Of a stretch of DNA of 64,000 nucleotides, positions 1 to 10,795 are shown piece by piece. Every line of letters begins with the position of its first letter. Within the stretch, counting starts at the first letter, position 1. This DNA comes from Okapia johnstoni (lineage: Eukaryota > Chordata > Mammalia > Artiodactyla > Giraffidae). The stretch is taken from positions 79,855,001-79,919,000 of the forward strand of contig CM044313.1 of NCBI GenBank assembly GCA_024291935.2. Direction: 5' to 3'. Under the pieces are notes generated by a model, which was given only the letters and a program-made list of their open reading frames with translations, was not told the DNA's origin and ran no database searches. Position numbers and translations under genes: made by a program.

Positions 1-524
1 GAAGGAAAGTTATGACCAACCTAGATAGCATATTGAAAAGCAGAGACATTACTTTGCCAACAAAGGTCTGTCTAGTCAAGACTATGGTTTTTCCAGTAGT
101 CATGTATGGATGTGAGAGTTGGACGGTGAAGAAAGCTGAGTGCCAAAGAATCGATGCTTTTGAACTGTGGTGTTGGAGAGTCCCTTGGACTGCAAGAAGA
201 TCCAGCCAGTCCATCCTAAAGGAGATCAGTCCTGGGTGTTCATTGGAGGGACTGATGTTGAAGCTGAAACTCCAATACTTTGGCCACCTCACGCGAAGAG
301 CTGACTCATTGGAAAATACCCTAATGCTGGGAAGGATTGGGGGCAGGAGGAGAAGGGGACGACAGAGGATGAGATGGCTGGGTGGCATCACCGACTCGAT
401 GGACATGGGTTTGGGTAGACTCCGGGAGTCGGTGATGGATAGGGAGGCCTGGCGTGCTGTGATTCATGGGGTCACAAAGAGTCGGACACGACTGAGTGAC
501 TGAACTGAACTGAACTGAACTGAA
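1..524 (+). mobile_element. BovB (RTE) LINE, 3' end
   Basis: The window opens inside a BovB LINE. An open frame at 12-503 reads the C-terminal tail of the BovB reverse-transcriptase polyprotein (MYGCESWTVKKAE, then [11 protein letters not shown], then KSRTRLSD), followed by the typical tail of GAACT repeats ending near 524. Against the other copies here the frame lacks four residues in the WRRLLRVPW segment (reads WRVPW), an in-frame 12-base deletion near 178. The 5' part lies outside the window, so its length is unknown. The tail is little diverged, suggesting a fairly young copy. Confidence 0.93.
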
Positions 525-983
525 ACCACTCAGCAGCAGAACACTATTTCTCTGACTCTGTATTTCGTTTCCTAGAATCTGGCAGAACACCACTGGTACT
601 GATGTTCATCTCTTTAATTTGGGGCATTCAGTAAACATCTTCTCTGGCTGTTAGTCTTTTTGAGTCTTTATCATCAACATTCCCTTTGAGTATCCTTTCA
701 TATCAGCCAGAAGTTGACCTGTGCTCACTAGTAATAGAGAATAAAATATTCAATCATTGCACCAGTATTTCACTGTACAGCTCCAAGGGGAGAAACTTAC
801 ATTGATTTTATGTAAAAGGCACTTTCTTGTGTTGTGCAATGTGAATTTCACCATTCATAGGTGGCCACTCTTTAATGATCTGGTTATATTCCCTTCTAAC
901 AAATATGTTTCTATGCATACTTCAAACTTCTTGTAAACACATTTTAAATCCTCGCTTAATAATTGTAGTACATATGCCATAAT
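525..983. other. Unassigned AT-rich sequence
   Basis: Between two BovB copies. I recognise no repeat or coding signal here. The last ten bases (974-983) are the left target-site duplication of the next element. Confidence 0.5.
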
Positions 984-3883
984 AGCTCCAGAAACAATGA
1001 AGCAGCTGGCCTGAAGCAGAAATAATCCTCAGTTGTGGAGGTGTTGGTGGTGAAAGTAAAGTTTGATGCTGTAAACAACAATATTGAATAGGAACCTAAA
1101 ATGTTAGGTCTATGAATCAAGGGAAATTGGAAGTTGTCAAATAGGAGATGGCAAGAGTGAACATCAACATTTTAGGAATCAGTGAACTAAAATGGACTGG
1201 AATGGGCAAATTTAATTCAGATGACCATTATATCCACTACTCTGGGCAAAAATCCCTTAGAAGAAATGGAGTAGCCCTCATTGTTAACAAAAGAGCATGA
1301 AATGCAGTACTTGGGTGCAATCTCAAAAATGACAGAATGATCTTTGTTAATTTCCAAGACAAAACCATTCAATATCAAGCAATCCAAGATTATGCCCCAA
1401 CCACAGATGCCAAAAAAGCAAAAGTTGAATGATTCCATGAAGGCTTACAAGACCTAGAACCAACACCAAAATAAGATGTCCTTTTCATTACAGGGAACTG
1501 GAATGCAAAAGTAGGAAATCAAGAGATACCTGGAGTAACAGGCAAGTTTGGCCTTGGAGTACAAAATGAAGCAGGACAAAGGCTAACAGAGTTTTGCCAA
1601 GAGAACACACTAATCATAGCAAACACTCTCTTTCAACTACTCAAGAGACAACTCTATACATGGACATCACCAGATGATCAATACTGAAATCAGATTGATT
1701 CTATTCTTTGAAACCAAAGATGAGAAGCTCTAAACAGTTGACAAAAACAACATCTGGAGCTGACTGTGGCTCAGATCATGAGCTTTTTATTGCAAAATTT
1801 GGGCTTAAATTGAAGAAAGTAGGCAATTCAGGTATGACCTAAATCAAATCCCTTATGATTATACAGTGGAAGTGGTGGATAGATTCAAGGGATTAGATCT
1901 GATAGAGTGCCTGAAGAACTATGGATGGAAGTTCATAACATTATACAGGAGTCATTGACCAAAACCATCCCAATAAAAATAAATTCAAAAAGGCAAAGTT
2001 GTTGTCTGAGTAGGCTTTACAAATAGCTGAAGAAAGAAGAGAAGTTGAAAGGCAAGGGAGAAAGGGAAAGATACCTCACTGAATACCTCCAGAGAATAGC
2101 AAAGAGAGATAAGGAAGGTCTTTAATGAACTATGCAAAGAAATAGAGGAAATAATAGAATGGGAAAAACTAGAGATCCCTTCAAGAAAATTGGAGATACC
2201 AAGAGAATATTACATGTAAGGATGGGCATGATAAAGCACAGAACTGTTAAGGACCTAAAAGAAGCATAAGAGGTGGCAAGAGCACACAGAACAACTATAC
2301 AAAAAAGAACTTAATGACCAATAATTATGTTGGTGTGGTCACTCACCTAGAGCCAGACATCCTAGAGTGTGAAGTAAAATGGGCCATAGAAAACATTACC
2401 ATATACAAAAATAGTGGGGGTAATGGAATTCCAGCTGTGGTATTTAAAATTCTAAAAGATGATGATAAAGTGCTGCACTCAATATGTCAGCAAATTTGGA
2501 AAACTCAGCAGTGGCCCCATGACTGGAAAATGTCAGTTTTCATTCCAATCCCAAAGAAGGGAAATGCCAAAGAATGTTCAAACTACCATAAAATTGTGCC
2601 CATTTCTCATACTATTAATAGTAAAGTTATGCTCAAAATCCTTCAAGCAAGGTTTTAACAGTACATGAACTGAGAAGTTCCAGCTGTACAAGCTGGATTT
2701 AGCAAAGGCAGAGGAACCAGAGATCAAATTGCCAACATTCATTGGATCATGGATAAAGCAAAGGACTTCCAGAAAAACATCTCTTCTGTTTCATTGACTA
2801 TGCCAAAGCTTTTGACTGTGTGAATCACAGCAAACTGTGGAAAATTCTTACAGAGATGGGAATACTAAATGCTAAACCACCTTACTTATCTCCTGAGAAA
2901 CCTGTACGAGGTTCAAGAAGCAACAGTTAGAACCGGACATGGAACAACAGACTGATTCCATGGCAAAGGAGTATGACAGGGCAGTATATTGTCACCTACT
3001 AATTTAACTTCTATGCAGAGTAGATCATGTGAAATGCTGAGCTGGTTGAACCACAATCTGGAATCAAGATTGCCCTGAGAAATATCAACAATCTCAGATA
3101 TGAAGATGATATCACTCTAATGGCAAAAAGTGAAGAGGAACTAAAGAGCGTTTTGATGAAGGTGAAACAGGAGAGTGAAAAAGCTGGCTTAAAACTTAAC
3201 ATTCAAAAAGTGAAGATCATGGCATCTGGTCCCATCACTACATGGCAAATAGAAGGGGAAAAATTAGAAGCAGTGACAGATTTTATTTTCTTGGGCTCCA
3301 AAATCACTGCAGATGGTGACTGCAGTTTTGAAATTAAAAGACACTTGCTCCTTTGAGGGAAAGCTATGAAAAACCTAGACAGTATATTAAAAAGCAGAGA
3401 CATCGCTTTTGCCAACAAAGGTCCACATAATCAACACTATGATTTTTTTCCAATAGTCATATATGGATGTGAGAGTTGTTCCATAAAAAAGGCTGAGTGC
3501 CAAAGAACTGATACTTTCAAACTGTGGTGCTGGAGAAGACTCTTGAGAATCCCTTGGACTGAAAGAAGATCAAGCCAGTCAATCCTAAAGGAATCAGTCC
3601 TGAATACTCATTAGAACAACTGATGCTGAACCTGAAGCTCCAGTATTTTGGCAACCTGATGCAAAGAGCTGACTCACTGGAAAAGCCACTGATGGTGGAA
3701 AAGATTGAAGGCAAAGAAGGGGGGCAGTAGAGAGTGAAATGTTTAGAAAGCATCACGGATTCAATGGACATGAATTGAACAAATTCCAGGGGATATTGGA
3801 GGACAGAGGAGTCTCACATTCTTCAGTCCATGGGGTTCGCAGAGAGTCAGACATGACTTAACAACTGAACAACAACAACTACA
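984..3883 (+). mobile_element. Old near-full-length BovB LINE with TSD
   Basis: About 2.9 kb of BovB running from the 5' untranslated region (GCTCCAGAAA...CAGTTGTGGA) through endonuclease and reverse transcriptase to the AACAAC tail. ATGCCATAAT occurs on both sides (974-983 and 3884-3893), a perfect 10-base target-site duplication that fixes both ends. The copy is much more diverged than the BovB at 13.8 or 30.9 kb, with many stops, frameshifts and small deletions, and has the older AACAACAACAAC tail rather than GAACTGAACT. Confidence 0.92.
1140..3771 (+). pseudogene. BovB endonuclease/reverse transcriptase, decayed
   Basis: Degenerate coding region of the BovB copy. Conceptual reading shows an APE-type endonuclease first: ISELKWTGMG near 1175, and GNWNAKVG near 1495, where GDWNAKVG is usual, so a conserved Asp has become Asn. 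The reverse-transcriptase region follows from about 2300 (SGGNGIP, where SGGDGIP is usual; NAKECSNY) to YEDD near 3100, where the catalytic box is YADD in better copies. The C-terminal tail follows (YGCESCSIKKAE). Stops interrupt every domain, for example after NKRA near 1297. Similar BovB endonuclease frames are often listed in databases as craniofacial development protein 2-like; this is not a host gene. Confidence 0.85.
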
Positions 3884-3893
3884 ATGCCATAAT

Positions 3894-4206
3894 TTACATA
3901 ATTTCTTTATCTTTAAGAGAAGTATTATGTTTACATGATATTGTTATTAAAAACATAGATGGGTAAACATTCTCATGTACAATTATTTCTTCATACTTGA
4001 GTTGTTGCTTTAGGATAAATTCTCAGAAATAGGTCAAAGGATATGGGCATTTTCAAGGCCCTTAACACTCAGCTAAAAATTGTTTTCCAGGAATATTGTT
4101 CTGATTTACCCTTCCATTAACTGTGTATGAGAATGGCTTTTTCACAGTAACTTTGCCAGCATGAGATGTCTCATTTATCAAATGGCAAAGTGGCAGAGGT
4201 TAGCAT
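3894..4206. other. Unassigned sequence
   Basis: AT-rich stretch between the BovB and a small SINE fragment. I see no recognisable feature. Confidence 0.45.
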
Positions 4207-4216
4207 AGTGAACTGG

Positions 4217-4341
4217 TGGTTTAGACGCTAAGTCATGTCCGACTCTTGTGACCCCATGGACTGTAGCCTGTCAGGCTTCTCTGTCCATGGAATTCTCCAG
4301 ACAAGAATACTGGAGTGTATTGCCATTTCCTTCTCCAGGGG
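4217..4341 (-). mobile_element. Bov-tA-type SINE fragment with TSD
   Basis: Reverse-complement Bov-tA body (GTCATGTCCGACTC, TCTGTCCATGGAATTCTCCA, TGCCATTTCCTTCTCCAGGG) lacking the tRNA-derived head. AGTGAACTGG flanks it at 4207-4216 and 4342-4351, so it is a 5'-truncated insertion and not a later deletion product. Confidence 0.85.
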
Positions 4342-4844
4342 AGTGAACTGGAGGGAGTAAAATTTTGTACATTTCAGGAGAACAATTTGTCATTGTCTTT
4401 CTGAAATGATGCACGCAAGGCCACTAGAAAAATTCACAACATTTTAACTAGTTACACCAATCACCAAAGTTTTTCCTAAGAAAAAATGGATAGCATGTGT
4501 AAAATGAGCATTTAAAATGTTAATTGTGGTGTTGCAAAATAGTGGGGTAAAAAGCAACTTACATAGGAATTATTGAAGAAATTGTGAAATAACTGATAAA
4601 GATAAAACTGCTTATAAAACTACTAAAGATGTAGAAAAACATTAACGGTGATGAGGTACTAAGCAAAATAATCAACTATCAGTAAAATACAATTTTTGAA
4701 TTTTTTAGAACCATATGTTGATTTTATTTTTAAGTACGGAAGGAGATACCAAAATGTTAATGATGTGTTTCAGGTGTTTTTTGTTTGTTTTGTTTCTCTC
4801 ATTTTGGCCTTTTTTATGTCTTTCTAGAATGATGCTTTCCCCAG

Positions 4845-5036
4845 TGCTGGGAAGGACTGAAGGTAGAAGGAGAAGGGGTGGCAGGGGATGAGATGGTTAG
4901 ATAGCATCACCAACTCAATGGACATGAAATTGAACAAATTCCCAGAGATAGCGGAGGACAGGTGAGCCTAGTGTATTGCAGTCCTTGGGTTCACAAAGAG
5001 TTGGACACGACTTAACAACTGAAAAACAACAACAAC
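4845..5036 (+). mobile_element. BovB 3' end fragment (old)
   Basis: Last part of BovB: GCTGGGAAGGACTGAAGG, then GATGAGATGGTTAGATAGCATC, and the ACTGAAAAACAACAACAAC tail. It belongs to the older tail type seen at 3.8 kb and is 5' truncated. No clear TSD was found. Confidence 0.85.
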
Positions 5037-5962
5037 CTCTTTGTAGAATATATATTTTAAAGAAAGGACATATAAAGATAAAATTCTTATTTCTAAGTCT
5101 ATAAAATTATAATCATTGGTTCAAAAACTTGCCAAAATTTATTATAATTAATGTTAGCATTTAAATGCCCTTATTTTCAATGTCAAACAAAGCCATTGTT
5201 ATCAGCTTTGATTTTATTCTCAGGAAAATGGATTTTCTTTCTTAATTCTACTAATGTGTTGAATTATTTTGTACCATGCCTTTAACTGCAATTATGAGTG
5301 AATGTAATACTTTATATTTCACCTAACTAGTTTCATGAAAACTCATAAAACCAGACAATATTTCCATATGTGAGTATTTCTATATGTTTTACCATTAATA
5401 AACATTATGACTTTTTAAAATCAAAAACTTTAAGATTTTTAAATACATTAAACTGTGTTGCTCTTGGCAGTCCATCTAATTAGGGAATGAGTCTCTGCCA
5501 ACTCTATTTCCCAATATTTCTGTCCCAGTCAAATCAAATTCTTGCTATTTTTGTTGGTTTTGATTTGTTGAATGCTATTTAAACCTAACCTTGGTGGTAA
5601 AAACAACTATTATAGTACTTTTCTGCCCAGCTTGAAACAATTTTTTTTTTGACTGACTGGGGTAAAGTGTGGCTACATAATTTCACACCAAACAAATCAA
5701 GACAAAGCTGAAGTTTTCCTGGAAAATAAAAAGGTGGGGAAAAAATCACAGACAATTGCTTAAGTCAAAACTAGATATATTTTTCAAGTGATAAGATTTC
5801 TTCTGTCTTTATCAGACCAAAACATGGATTCCTGTACATAAGCAATGACTACATCACAATTTATGGATGACATTTTCTGCTTCTAGGACTTCTTTCTGGG
5901 GGAAGTGACAGTCCCAGGTGGAAGTCCTGTGGTTGAGTCATTTTGACATTGGTTGCCATTAA
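5037..5962. other. Unassigned AT-rich sequence
   Basis: About 0.9 kb with no coding or repeat signal I can name. Confidence 0.45.
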
Positions 5963-6154
5963 GCATTCAGAAGAACTGATGCTGAAGCTGAAACTCCAAT
6001 ACTTTCTCCACCTGATGCGAAGAGCTGATTCTTTGAAGAGACCCTGATGCTGGGAAAGATTGAAGGCAGGAGGAGAAGGAGATAATAGAGGATGAGATGG
6101 TTGGATGGCATCACTGATTCAATGGACATGAGTTTGAGTAAACTCCGAGAGTTG
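5963..6154 (+). mobile_element. BovB 3'-region piece, out of order
   Basis: BovB C-terminal coding sequence (GAACTGATGCTGAAGCTG to CTCCGAGAGTTGGT), cut off before the element's terminal tail. It is joined at 6154/6155 directly to an earlier segment of BovB, so the natural order is reversed while both keep + orientation. Confidence 0.85.
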
Positions 6155-6803
6155 GTCCCATTACTTTGTGGCAAATAGATGGGGAAGCAATGGAAACAGG
6201 GAGACTTTATTTTCTTGGGCTCCAAAATCACTGCAGATGGTGACTGCCACCATGAAATTAAAAGATGTTTGCTCCTTGTAAGAAAAGTTATGAAGAACCT
6301 AGATAGCATATTAAAAAGCAGAGACATAACTTTGCCAACAAATATCCATCTAGGTAAAGCTATTTTTTTTTCCAGTAGTCATGTATGGATGTGAGAGTTG
6401 GACGCTGAAGAAAGCTGAGTGCCAAAGAATTGATGCTTTTGAACTGTGGTGCTGGAGAAGACTCTTGAGTGTCCCTTGAATTGCAAGGAGATTAAACCAG
6501 TCCATCCTAAAGGAAATCAGTCCTGACTATTCATTGGAAGAACTGATGCTGAAGCTGAAACTCCAATACTTTGGCCACCTGTTGTGAAGAACTGACTGAT
6601 TGGAAAAGAAGCTGATGCTGGAAAAGACTGAAGGCAGGAGGAGAAGGGGATGACAGAGGATGAGATGGTTGGATGGCATCACCGACTTGATGGACATGAG
6701 TTTGAGCAACCTCCCAGAGTTGGTGTTGGATAGGAAAGCCTGGTGTGCTGCAATCCATGGGGTTTCAAAGAGTTGGACACGACTGAGTGATTGAACTGGA
6801 CTG
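6155..6803 (+). mobile_element. BovB 3' part, second piece
   Basis: Starts within the RT C-terminal half (TCCCATTACTTTGTGGCAAATAG, normally the GPITSWQ codons) and continues to the full tail ending GACTGAGTGATTGAACTGGACTGA. Includes KSRDITLPT and the VMYGCESW-type segment, with frameshifts around a T-run near 6361. Fused upstream to the preceding piece. Confidence 0.88.
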
Positions 6804-7399
6804 ATTTGTTTTTGGATTTCTGTTTGTTCACGTGTCAGGATGCTCGGCCCTCAACCAGGGCCCTGCCCCTATTTCTGCTCAGCTGTTTTCAAATTATATT
6901 CTTTAGGAATGGCTGAGCCTTTCCTTTGTTCCAAAGATCAATTAAGTTTTTCTGAAGAGATCAAAATAATTTCATGCCTCTTGCTGGAGATTGTTTTGAA
7001 GATGTAGATTTTACCCATTTCTGGCAACAAGATATAAAGAAAGTCTGGGAGAATTATGAGGACATTTTCCTGGCCATAAATAACCCCTCTTGTTGTTGTT
7101 CACCACTGTAAGAGGGTATGATTTCTAGAAGACTGGGAACTATCTCGTGAGAAGAAGGTCAAGTGAGAACAGTCAAAATTCACATGCCAAGGATGGAAGA
7201 AGGAAGTGGTGTCAATACCATGGCCCCTGCTGATTTCTTGAGTTCCTGAATTAACAGAGTTTGAGTCTTCCTATTATGGAAAATAATCAATTCTCCTTAT
7301 TGTAAAAGTCAGTTGGATTAGGTCTCCTGTGGGACAAATTCCTCTTGATAGATATACTAGTTCTATGAAATGGGAATTGAAATATCTATATCAAAGGTT
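6804..7399. other. Unassigned sequence
   Basis: Single-copy-looking stretch with no coding or repeat assignment. Confidence 0.45.
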
Positions 7400-7502
7400 T
7401 TGAGAAAAGAATATGAGATATATGTGTAACATTTCACATAGCGGGTGTCATGTGCTCAGTAAATGTCACCATTGTTATAATTAACATCAGTATTATTATT
7501 TT
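7400..7502 (+). mobile_element. MIR SINE 3' portion (probable)
   Basis: CACATAGCGGGTGTCATGTG then CTCAGTAAATG followed by a TATTATTATT run matches the usual 3' end of MIR. Strongly diverged and partial. Confidence 0.5.
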
Positions 7503-7544
7503 CTCAATATTTTCTAGGCATAGAAAATGTTTTCCTTCCTTTCT

Positions 7545-7569
7545 TCTAGGTTCTTTGACTGACCAATTA
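7545..7569 (-). mobile_element. LTR-like ancient repeat, left remnant
   Basis: CTAGGTTCTTTGACTGACC reads continuously into the sequence beyond the Tigger1 (9866 onward) if the transposon is removed. It appears to be the other side of the LTR-like repeat into which Tigger1 inserted. Family not assigned. Confidence 0.45.
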
Positions 7570-9863
7570 CAGGCATACCTTGGTGATATGCAGGTTCTGT
7601 TCCAGACTACCCCCAATAAAGCAAATATTGCAATAAAGTGAGTCACACAAGTTGTTTGGTTTCCCAATGCATATAAAAGTTATATTTACCCTATACTGTA
7701 ATCTATTAAGTGTGTAATAATATGTCTGAAAAAAACAGTGTATATACCTTAATTAAGTATACTTTATTCCCCAAAAATGCCAACCATCATCTGAACCTTG
7801 GGCAAGTCATAATCTTTCTGTTGGTGGAGGGTCTTGCCTCAATGTTGATGGCTACTGACTAATGAGGGAGGTGGCTGCTAAAGACTGAGATGGTTGTGGC
7901 AATTTTTTAACATAAGACAACAATGAATTTGCTTCATTGATTGATTCTTCCTTTTCATGAGTGATATCTCTGTAGGATGCAATACAGTTTGATAGCATTT
8001 TACCCACATTAGAACTTCTGTCAGAATTGGAGTCAGTCATCTCAAACTCTGCTGCTGCTTCATGAACTAAGTGTGTGCAATATTCTAAATCCATTTTTTG
8101 TCATTTCAACAATTATCACAACACCTTCACTAGAGGTAGATTCCATTTCATGAAATCACTTTCTTCGCTCATCCATAAGAAGTAACTCCTCATCCATTGA
8201 AGATTTATCACGAGATTACAGCCATTCAGTCACATCTTCAGAACTTCTAGTTCTCCTGCTGCTTTTACCATTCTATATTTATTTCCTCTACTGAAGTCTT
8301 GAACTCCTCAAAGTCAGAATGATGAATCCTTTTCAAAAAGTTTTCAATTGCCTTTGCCCAGATCCATCAGAGAAGTCACTATGGCAGATAAGGCCTTTAT
8401 TTTTTGAAAAATAAAGCTTGGAAGTCTAAATCACTCCTTGATCCATGGGCTTCAGAATGGGTATTGTGTTAGCAGGCATGAAAACAACATGAATCTTCTT
8501 GTACATCTCTATCAGAGCTCTTGAGTGACCAGATGCACTGTCAATGAGCAGTAATATTTTGAAAGGAAGCCTTTTTTTCTGAGCAATAGCTCTCAACAAT
8601 GGGCTTAAAACATTCAGCAAATTACGTTGTAAACAGATGAGCTGTCTTCCAGGCTTTGTCATTCCATTTATAGAATACAGACAAGATTTAGCATAATTCT
8701 TAAAGGCCCTACGACTTTTAGAACGCTAAAAATAAGCAATGGCTTCAGCTTAAAGTCACCAGCTGCATTGGTCCCTAACCGGACAGTCAGCCTGTCCTTT
8801 GAAGCTTGATTTTTTCTCTTGCTGTGAAAGTTCCAGATGGCATCTTCTTCCAGGATAATGCTGTTTCACCTGCATAGAAAATCTGTTGTTAGAGTAGCGT
8901 CCTTCATTAGTGATCTTGGCTAGATCTGCTGGATAACTTGCTGTAGCTTCTACATCAGCACTTGTAGCTTCACCTCGGATTTTTATATTATGGAGATGGC
9001 TTCTTTCCTTCAATCCTAGGAACCAATCTCTGCTGGCATTAAACTTTTCTTCTGCAGCTGCCTCGTCTTCATCAGTCTTCATAGAATTGAAGAGAGGACC
9101 TTGCTCTGGACTAGGCTTCGGTTTAAGAGATATTGTGGCTGATTTGAACTTCTCTTCAGATAATATCAGTGTATCAGCAATAAGACAGTTTCCTTTCTTG
9201 TCATTCACATGTTCACTGGAGTAGCACCTATAATTTTCCTCAGGAAGGTTTCCTTTCCATCCACAACTTGGCTAAGCGTATGGTACAAGAAGCTTGGCAC
9301 TCGACCTATCTCAATTTTCAGCATGCCTTGCTCTTTGCACTTAATCATTTCTAGCTTTTGATTTAAAGTGAGAGACATGCAAATTGTCCTTTTACTTAAA
9401 TACCTAGAGGTCATTATGGGGTTATTAACTGGACTGATTTCAATATTAACTCTGTCTCAAGGAATAGGGAGACTTGAAGGGAGGTAGAGAGATGGGGAAC
9501 TGGCTGGTCAGTGAAACGGTAAGAATATACAAAATGCTTATTATTTGCCATCTTATATGTATACATTTCATGGCACCCCAAAACAATTACAACTGCAACT
9601 TCAAATAATAAACAAGCCCGGGTTGGTTCCTGAGATTGATTGATCACAGATCACCTCAAAAATTATAATAATTATGAAAAAGTTTGAAATAGTGTGAGAA
9701 TTACCAAACTATAACACAATGGTAAAAAGTGAGTAAATGCTGTTGGAATAATAGTGTCATAGACTTGCTGGATATAGGGCTGCCATAAATATTCAGTCTG
9801 TAAAGACAAGCCAATATTTGCAAAATGCAATAAAGCAAAGAACCACAGAATGAGGTATGCCTG
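7570..9863 (-). mobile_element. Tigger1 DNA transposon (pogo/Tc1-mariner), full length
   Basis: Both terminal inverted repeats are present: CAGGCATACCTTGG at 7570 and GAGGTATGCCTG ending at 9863. The body between them matches Tigger1 along its whole 2.3 kb, with the transposase on the minus strand. The left flank carries the TA target dinucleotide (7568-7569); the right flank reads TG, one transition away from TA. The element is complete in length but inactive because the transposase is broken. Confidence 0.93.
7852..9414 (-). pseudogene. Tigger1 transposase, inactivated
   Basis: Decayed DDE transposase of the pogo/CENP-B-like family. The N terminus starts at 9414 (MTSRYLSKR, then SLTLNQKLEMIKCKEQGM), the CENP-B-type helix-turn-helix. 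A middle block lies at 8756-9208. The catalytic region at 8426-8662 keeps LLIDSASGH, where LLIDNAPGH is usual, and [11 protein letters not shown]-terminal block is at 7852-8094. At least three frame breaks separate the blocks. The first catalytic acidic motif, normally VDET, reads AGET (bases 8868-8870 encode Gly), so the triad is lost as well. In a live element the enzyme would act in the nucleus to cut and paste DNA at TA. Confidence 0.88.
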
Positions 9864-10285
9864 TGATTAAATTGCCATAAGACAGATTAACAGGAGAAAA
9901 ACAAATTTAATTCTGTATGTATGGGATCCTTACAAAAAAATAGAGACTCAAAGAAGTAACCAAAGTAGGCAAGTTTTATACCTTTAAAACAATAAATTTG
10001 TGAAAAATTGGCAGGACAAATAAGTTTGGACTTGGGGTAGTTGGTTTGTTAAGAGGTAACAGGTTTTGTTGTATAGCCTCCTTGGCCTTAAATCCCCAGT
10101 TTTTAGTGATGAGGATGACTTTAACCCTTCTGGTACAGGGGGGCTACCTTTCACGTGAGAGAGTTACTTCTTGTTTTCAGGAGGAGAGAGTAGCATCAGA
10201 ATGTTCTTCTTGAACCAGCTCTTTCTTAAGTAACTAATTCAAAATACTCACTATACCAAAATGGCATATTTGGGGGTGGCATAAA
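9864..10285 (-). mobile_element. LTR-like ancient repeat hosting Tigger1
   Basis: Read on the minus strand this ends in CTCCTGTTAATCTGTCTTA, preceded by a TATA-like GGTATAAAAC and a CTTTGGTTACTTC segment, in the manner of an endogenous retrovirus LTR. I recognise the sequence as an interspersed mammalian repeat but cannot name the family. Tigger1 is inserted near its end. Confidence 0.5.
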
Positions 10286-10304
10286 GTAAGAAATTTAAAA
10301 GCAG

Positions 10305-10390
10305 AGAGGCTAAATGACTTGCCAAAGTTCACCTAATGAGCAAAAAATAAGGCAGGAAACAGACTCAAGTTCCTAGCCTCCTACGGGACT
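10305..10390 (-). mobile_element. MIR fragment (probable)
   Basis: GAGGCTAAATGACTTGCC followed by an AAGTTCACC segment and CAGACTCAAGTTC match the reverse complement of the MIR 5' half. Confidence 0.55.
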
Positions 10391-10672
10391 TTATGTTTTT
10401 CCGTCATTGTGAAGCCTCCTATGTTAGAAAAGTATCTCTATTAAATTACTATCACCATCAAAGACCTTACATTTTTTTAAAGAGATGATCTTTACTCAAT
10501 TTAAAGCTTACTTGGCATCATCAATAAATGTTTCATACAAAAGGAATGAGAAGAATCATTTTCTTGTATCTTAGGGAACAAGCCCAGAGGTAAACATATT
10601 TATTGAAAACATAAGAATGAATTTCCCTCAAAACAGAGTGACACATGAACAAGCCGTATAAATAAATTCATT

Positions 10673-10795
10673 TTTATATATTTAATTTTAAATTGCTTTT
10701 TATTGGAATATAGTTGCTTTACAATGTTGTGTTAGCTTCTACTGTATAGCAAAATGAATAAGCCATTACATATACATATAGACTAAGGACCCTAA
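10673..10795 (-). mobile_element. L1 3' untranslated end
   Basis: TTTTATTGGAATATAGTTGC then TTTACAATGTTGTGTTAGCTTC and TGTATAGCAAAATGAATAAGCC match the reverse complement of an artiodactyl L1 3' end. Short 5'-truncated piece. Confidence 0.85.

Noticed and set aside
321..593. Minus-strand frame overlapping the first BovB
   Set aside because: Antisense shadow of BovB coding sequence; similar antisense frames recur at every BovB copy (e.g. 15690-15953, 31825-32070).
1140..1800. Possible host gene similar to craniofacial development protein 2
   Set aside because: This is the BovB endonuclease domain, often misnamed so in databases; it is within a BovB with TSD and full of stops.
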